Positions 58,702-64,000 of a stretch of DNA of 64,000 bases are shown here, piece after piece. Origin of the DNA: Chondrilla cf. caribensis (lineage: Eukaryota; Porifera; Demospongiae; Chondrillida; Chondrillidae); the NCBI GenBank assembly GCA_964020155.1, contig OZ026555.1, positions 441,015 through 505,014 of the forward strand, given 5' to 3'. The first letter of the stretch is position 1; each line of letters opens with the position of its first letter. Position numbers and translations under genes: made by a program. Under the pieces are notes generated by a model. That model made no database searches. It saw only the letters and a list, made by a program, of their open reading frames with translations, and had not been told where the DNA came from.

Positions 58702-61700
58702 CACACACACACACACCACCCACACACACACACACACCCACACACACCACACCCACACCCACCCACACACACACACACAGTTTCCCCACTCACTGGTACT
58801 GCATGTAGTATCCCACTGTAGTCCTGCAACATGCTGGCCGTCAACTGCTCCAACATGTCCTGCTGGAAGGAGCACAGTCGAGCCACACTCTCAATCCCTC
58901 GTGCCACAGAAGCAATGTCAACCAGTAGCCCATGGAAACTGCAGTAATAGTGAACAGAGGTACACATAGCTACCACATTAGGAGCAGTGGAGAGAGATGT
59001 AACACCAATGCCAGCAGCAGAGAGAGATGTAAGAAACACCAATGCCAGCAGTGGAGAGAGATGTAAGAAACACCAATGCCAGCAGCAGAGAGAGATGTAA
59101 GAAACACCAATGCCAGCAGTGGAGAGAGATGTAAGAAACACCAATGCCAGCAGTGGAGAGAGATGTAAGGAACACCAATGCCGGGAGTGGAGAGAGATGT
59201 AAGAAACACCAATGCCAGGAGTAAGTCTAACTTTCATATTTAATGCAGAACTCAATTGACTCAATTTGATACATGTGTACAGTACATACTGTGTGCTGGT
59301 ATGAACACTACATACATTGACTGCATATACTACATACATGGGAGAACCTGAAGATGTGCACAGTGCATAGGACTCAAGATGTAGCGTACACACCTCTTGT
59401 TCCCTTGCCACGCCCAGTCTCCCACAACAGGCTCTCTATCCTCCTCCAGTTCGGCTGCCGAGCGATAGTGTCCGTGATGCGTGTTGGATGAACTTGTCTT
59501 CTTCTGATTCTGTGGGAGGGACTGCGTGGATGGTTCCTCCCCCCTGGTGAATCGACTCAAGTCCTTTCCCAACTGCTGCAGTGTATTTGACATATCTAAA
59601 TGTACAAAAATCAGAGGCACACTGTATACAGAAGGCCTGTACTGTATACTATCGAATACAGGATTACACTAAGTATAATTTACAGGGTTATACCATAATA
59701 TGCGAAGTTATACTGTAATATACAGGACTTCTCCATTATATACATATACTGTAAAATACAGGGTCTCACCAAAATATACAAAGTTATACTGTAATAAACA
59801 GGGGTATACTACAATGAACAGAGTTATACTATAAAAGTATATATGATTGCATGGGGATAGTGGGGCCCTATACCTCAGTGTGGGTGGTACACACAGGTGT
59901 ATGTAGTAGTATTCACTGAAGACACACATGGAAGGCAACACTTGTAAACATGCCCGCGTACCTCCACTACGTGAGGACATATCCAAACAGGACTGTCTAA
60001 TTGGAGACATGTTCGAGTCAATCATTTTAGCAAACTGAGCGAATTCTTCGACAGAGGACAGTCTAAAGCGAAGAAGACACACAACGTCACATGAACCAGT
60101 GACAAGAGAATCAACTTGGAGTCAAACATGGTGTTTCAAGTGTACACCTCCCAAATTGCCCAATAGTAGGAAACGGAGATTCTATCCAGGTCAGCACGTG
60201 TGAAGTGTACCCTACAAAGCAAAGAGTGTAATTAATACCTACTTATCCCTACTAATTAGTCGGATTGAGACATCTGTTTCCACCTGTACACAATACCACT
60301 GATGCGGTTTGATACATAGCCAATATCAAAACAATGATAATTCAATCTAAGAGTTGACCTTTGGCTACTCTTTTGAACAAAAGCCAGGTAAAGGGTTTGT
60401 GGGTATCTGTGCTTGTGGTAAAAATGAGGAGTGATGAACGTATTGAATGATAGTGTCAGATACTACACATTCTGCTATGACAGTAAGTACATATAATGTG
60501 TTTTGTATGCCAACACTGGTGTGTGTGTGTATGTGTGTGTGTGTGTGTGTGTGTGCACGCGCGGGTTTGTGTGTATGAGTGTGCATGCGCGCGTGCGTGT
60601 GTGTGTATGTGTGTGTGTGCACGCGCGGGTTTGTGTGTATGAGTGTGCATGCGCGCGCGTGTGTGTGTATGAGTGCGTGTAAGTGTGTGAGTGTTTGTGT
60701 GTGTTTGCGTGCGTGTGTGTGTGCATGTGCACACATGCGTGTGTGTATGAACAGTGACTGTTCCTGTGGAGAAGGTACACTGTGAGGACACTCACTGTGA
60801 CACAGCGTAGTTGTGTGGAGGATAAACAATCGCTGAGTACACGGCAGGTGCAAAGAGACGCTTCATGCTGTTCCTTGTTAGAGAGAAGGTGGAGGACTTG
60901 CTACCTATCTTCCAGTCCTGAGTAAAGGGAATGGTAGTCCAACTCAGCTCATCAATTCAGCTCTTAATGAGTTACTTCAACAGTCAACAGTGTGTGTGTG
61001 TGTGTGTGTGTGTGTGAGTGCTATATTGTATGCTGTGCTGTACGGTTGAGTGCTGTTTACCTTGGAGTCCTTTATAGTTAAAAAGTCATGCAAGGCTCTA
61101 GAGTTACCAAGAGCAGGATGTTTGGCAACCCTTTGCACAAATCGCTCCAAAGCCCGTCTTCTAGATTCGATAAAGTGTGTCTCCACGTTCCCTGATACAA
61201 AATTAAGAAAAGACTCACATTTTATATACACGTAGTGCATTCTTTACCGTATGTACGTATAATGCGCGATAAGTCAAAAAAAGAAAAAAAACACCGCCGA
61301 CGGGACTCGAACCCGCAACCCCCGGCTTAGGAGGCCGATGCCATATCCATTAGGCTACGGCGGCTAGCTGACAATTCCACTCAAACAGTCTGTTATAAAG
61401 GTATCACTAACCTGATCCTTGCTTTACTGGTAGAGGTGGGAGACAAATACACGGGAAAAGATCGGCAAGCTTGTCGTAGAGCCACAAGAAGTGCCTATAC
61501 CGTCTGCTGACGACCACATTGAGCTCCTAGATGAGAATATATCATCACATTTGGAAAGAAATGGTTAGAATACACTATCAACGAGCTAACCTTTGTTTCA
61601 ACTTCATAAAATATATGAGGAGCACCGAACGTTGAATGCTGTTGGATGCTGGGATTGCGAATGACTACATGTAGGTTTTGGCGGCTCGAAAGGTCCCAAC

Positions 61701-61710
61701 TTGGTCCACT
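55926..61710 (-). CDS. PX-BAR sorting nexin (SNX9-like) with long Ser-rich tail, 5' end unresolved
   Basis: Minus-strand exons, 5' to 3': 61591-61710, 61412-61526, 61061-61191, 60796-60917, 60146-60211, 59962-60062, 59394-59595, 58794-58938, 58519-58581, 57958-58107 and 55926-57461. Phases agree and give 916 residues before the stop. The PX domain contains SRRYRHFLWLYDKLADLFP, LPPLPVKQGSG and FIESRRRALERFVQRVAKHP, which bind phosphoinositide. The KQGSG form favours the SNX9 group. The following helices (SSVEEFAQFAKMIDSN, SVARLCSFQQDMLEQL, LAEVNYVHDQILSDMKEML) fit a BAR domain for curved membranes. The last exon encodes 511 disordered Ser/Thr/Pro residues with four Y-x-x-F-x-P motifs. Upstream exons, possibly SH3-coding, were not found. 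Confidence 0.8.
57690..57955. repeat. Minisatellite, ~20 bp unit
   Basis: CTACACACTCACCACAAGCA-type units in the intron just before the last sorting nexin exon. Confidence 0.9.
58167..58480. repeat. (GT)n-rich microsatellite, ~310 bp
   Basis: GT tract with GCATGC and TACG interruptions in a sorting nexin intron. Confidence 0.96.
58632..58782. repeat. (CA)n microsatellite
   Basis: CA tract with CACC interruptions in a sorting nexin intron. Confidence 0.95.
58980..59222. repeat. Minisatellite, ~34 bp unit, about 7 copies
   Basis: GGAGAGAGATGTAAGAAACA followed by CCAATGCCAGCAG repeats in a sorting nexin intron. Confidence 0.93.
60520..60750. repeat. (GT)n-rich microsatellite
   Basis: GT tract containing two copies of a GCACGCGCGGGTTTGTGTGT block, so a tandem duplication is nested in it. 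Confidence 0.93.
61266..61290 (-). terminator. Pol III T-run terminator of tRNA-Arg
   Basis: A-rich on the + strand, so two T-runs on the tRNA strand, directly after the tRNA 3' end. Confidence 0.85.
61292..61364 (-). tRNA. tRNA-Arg, anticodon CCT
   Basis: 73 bases with a full cloverleaf and no intron. The acceptor stem pairs GCCGCCG with CGGCGGT (G1-U72, as in human tRNA-Arg-CCT). The D arm holds GCCTAATGGATATGGC. The anticodon loop CTCCTAA has anticodon CCT and a stem of TCGGC/GCCGG. The T arm is GCGGGTTCGAGTCCCGT. A and B boxes are intact (TAGCCTAATGG, GGTTCGAGTCC). On the minus strand the gene is followed by TTTTTTTCTTTTTT, a pol III terminator. It sits inside a sorting nexin intron on the same strand. 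Confidence 0.96.
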
Positions 61711-62217
61711 CTACAGGTGGATGGAGAGAAATAGGGATACACTCAAAAGAACCGACACTTGGTTAATCTAACCACCAAACCTTTCAGGATACAGTGAGTA
61801 CAGGCACAGAGCAGAGAAGATCAATTCGTTATTCATAAACATACACAATGAAGAAATATGTTGAGAAAAACATCCTTAAGATATGTAAATTACTGCTTAA
61901 TTTTAATATGACCACAGGCCAATTTTCAGCTTTGCTTGGTTTGCTGTGGTAGTGTATGTGTGATTACCATGTACGTACTGACAAGTCGTACATCTGAATT
62001 TGTGGGTCCCTTGTGTGTGGATTGTTCTAATGGGTTGTACCATCCCTCACGTGCAAAATAAATACTGAAAACAAGCTAAGGCGTTGTGTGACCCTCCTTT
62101 GATAATCTCCCATTCATGATACTTTCAATGTGAAAAGTGAGGTTATAAAATCACATTTGATGCAGTTTCAATTTGGACAAAGTCATGTAAGCTACCTTCA
62201 AATCACCCACAAGGATT

Positions 62218-62430
62218 AGTATGTACTAACCAGGAGTGTGTGCTAACCAGGAGTGTGTGCTAACCAGGAGTGTGTGCTAACCAGGAGTGTGTACTAACTA
62301 GAAGTGTGTACTAACCAGGAGTGTGTACTAACCAGGAATGTGTACCAACCAGGAGTGTGTACTACATAGAAGTGTGTACTAACCAGGAGTGTGTACTGAC
62401 TAGAAGTGTATACTAATCAGGAACTACCCA
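62218..62430. repeat. Minisatellite, ~17-18 bp unit
   Basis: CTAACCAGGAGTGTGTA and variants, about 11 copies. Confidence 0.92.
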
Positions 62431-63291
62431 GAGTAGTACCCAGGTACTACCTGTACTACCCAGAAGTGTGCATTAACCATGGGTACATTTATACTAACCA
62501 GGAGTGTGTACTAATCTTAACCAGGAGTGTGTATTTACGTACCAGTATTGTAATTTGAGTTTAATGTTCCCTTCCAGGTGTGCAAGGAGCAATTGGTACT
62601 GAATAAGCCTATCCACTGGCTCACAGGCCACAGCAGGGCAGAAGGCCTACCAAACAGAGCAGCTCTGGTTCAAAGGTCCCACATAACCCCCCTCATGTGC
62701 ACAATTACCAACATTCGCGTTTACAAAGGCAACACAAAACATGATAGCCAACATTCCATTTTGTGAGAACAAGCTACAATCACACACATCATGGGTGCAC
62801 TGTGAAGACCAATACGGTCAAGTCTAATGAGTGAACATGGTGTCGAATCAGCAAAGCCATCCACATGCAACCAAGTACATTCTCCGTGTAATTTGGCTTG
62901 TTAACGTGAGATCTGCTCAGTTAACCACAGATAATGATAAAGACACACACAAGCTAATTGCTCTGATTGAATTTCATTGAAATATAACAGAGTGTAAACA
63001 TGCATATACGTATGTATGTGGTTGGGAAGACTTTGATGGATGCATGCATGTACATAGTGTATGGTGCTTGTGGTCGCGAGGCATGTACGTACGTGCGTGA
63101 GAAAACTTACAACACCAAACACAAAGTGAAGCGGCAGGCATTTTCGCAAACATACACACAGGAAGCACAGAGGTGCCATACTGACGACAAAGGGTGAACT
63201 AGGCGGGAGGTATTCATGCAAATGTACACACAGGAAGTACTCAGGTGCACTGCTGTTAACACACAGTAATACTTGGATGTACTTCTGATAG

Positions 63292-63453
63292 GTGGGGAAC
63301 GTGGACATACAGATAGAATCCATACTTGAGATGAACGAGGAAATTCTGTACATTGACAGGGAGAATGTTGAACGACTTCACCTCTTCCCCTCACTACCCC
63401 TCCAGCTACCATACAGAGCGTGGGAAATTGAGTGTCTCTCTCGTGTGAACTAA
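63292..63453 (+). other. Possible terminal exon, plus strand
   Basis: A candidate acceptor TTCTGATAG precedes an open 53-codon frame ending in TAA, containing ILYIDRENVERLHLF and LPLQLPYRAWEIECL. That spacing recalls the back half of a Tudor domain, but the YGN core is absent. An upstream candidate at 62578-62684 ends before GTCCCA, a poor donor. No complete gene could be built. Confidence 0.2.
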
Positions 63454-63607
63454 AGTGAGATCTTTCTCAGTTGTACGGTCCAACATCGGAAGGGTACAAA
63501 GACTCGATTACAGTTGAATCACATTAACATGAGATTGATTGCATAGAATAACATTAACATGACAATTTGAACCATATGTATTCGAATAGGTGTAACTACT
63601 GGAGAGT

Positions 63608-63806
63608 GGAATTTGGGTGAGTCTTGAAGGGGAGGGGAGGGGTCAAACGTGAAGGGGAGGGGGAGGGGTCAAACTTGAAGGGGAGGGGTCAAATTTAAAG
63701 GGGAGGGGGAGGGGTAAACTTGAAGGGGAGGGGGAGGGGTCAAACTTGAAGGGGAGGGGGAGGGGTCAAACTTGAAGGGGAGGGGGAGGGGTCAAACTTG
63801 AAGGGG
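63608..63806. repeat. G-rich minisatellite, ~26 bp unit, about 7 copies
   Basis: Units of GAAGGGGAGGGGGAGGGGTC then AAACTT, all on the + strand. Each unit holds at least three G-runs of four or more. Confidence 0.95.
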
Positions 63807-64000
63807 ATTGATGAAACCAACACTAGACTATGGAAGCAGTGGTAAGGGATGGAGTCAGTTAGGGCATAACCACAACACACACACTTTTCAGGTGAGACAA
63901 GGGCTTCTCGGACTTGAACCTACCCACACAGTGAACACCCAGTGATAGTGATTCTGACAAATATATACATTATTTTACATCACGGCGACTTGCTTATTAA

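Noticed and set aside
61790..61850. Candidate first sorting nexin exon starting MNNELIFSALCLYSLYPE on the minus strand
   Set aside because: Its only donor leaves phase 2, while the next exon needs phase 0, so the join would break the PX domain.
62578..62766. Plus-strand frame VCKEQLVLNKPIHWL as an exon
   Set aside because: It has an acceptor-like start but only a poor GTCCCA donor and no recognisable domain.

Overview
This window is eukaryotic, intron-rich and gene-dense, and most likely comes from a sponge (Porifera). The evidence is a sterol C-24 methyltransferase gene beside animal-type genes (LRGUK, NME7, NUBP1, a SNX9-like sorting nexin, SUCLG2), two DD3-3-like genes, and a TKL-like kinase with an HRDLTTNN catalytic loop. 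The taxon is inferred, not proven. Exon models were built by hand from GT-AG signals, phase continuity and family motifs. Every multi-exon model listed closes in frame, except that the window cuts the first gene and the 5' end of the sorting nexin was not found.

Layout, left to right. 89-5530 (+): 3' part of a FAM194/C3orf20-like gene. 5531-7470: spacer with a tRNA-derived SINE and a 200-N gap. 7471-9298 (+): sterol methyltransferase. 9838-19348 (+): LRGUK. 20520-27186 (+): orphan 984-aa protein with a SAM-like N-terminus and a possible ZU5-like C-terminus. 27497-29439 (+): orphan Q/H-rich protein. 29552-31789 (+): NUBP1. 31790-33331: spacer with a SINE. 33332-37572 (-) and 37813-41032 (+): head-to-head DD3-3 paralogues. 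41033-44866: spacer with a LINE remnant. 44867-47965 (-): kinase, coiled coil and NADAR fusion. 48323-51980 (-): SUCLG2, divergent from a 170-aa membrane protein at 52035-54284 (+). 54373-55491 (-): intronless NME7. 55926-61710 (-): PX-BAR sorting nexin. 61292-61364 (-): tRNA-Arg(CCT) inside one of its introns. 61711-64000: mostly repeats.

Two signals stand out. First, a single phase-consistent gene fuses a catalytically complete kinase to a NADAR (NAD/ADP-ribose-type N-glycosidase) domain, which suggests a kinase-controlled nucleotide or ADP-ribose enzyme. Second, three introns carry U12 (minor spliceosome) signals: one AT-AC intron in NUBP1 and GT-AG introns in LRGUK and the FAM194-like gene. 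The last of these holds 229 uninterrupted CA units. Throughout, GT/CA microsatellites often begin exactly at splice donors or end at acceptors, and several small TA-flanked MITE families lie in introns.

Functionally the window is a mix: cilium/sperm-associated genes (LRGUK, NME7, FAM194-like), mitochondrial metabolism (SUCLG2), cytosolic Fe-S assembly (NUBP1), sterol synthesis and membrane traffic. No operon-like logic is implied; the only tight couplings are divergent start pairs.
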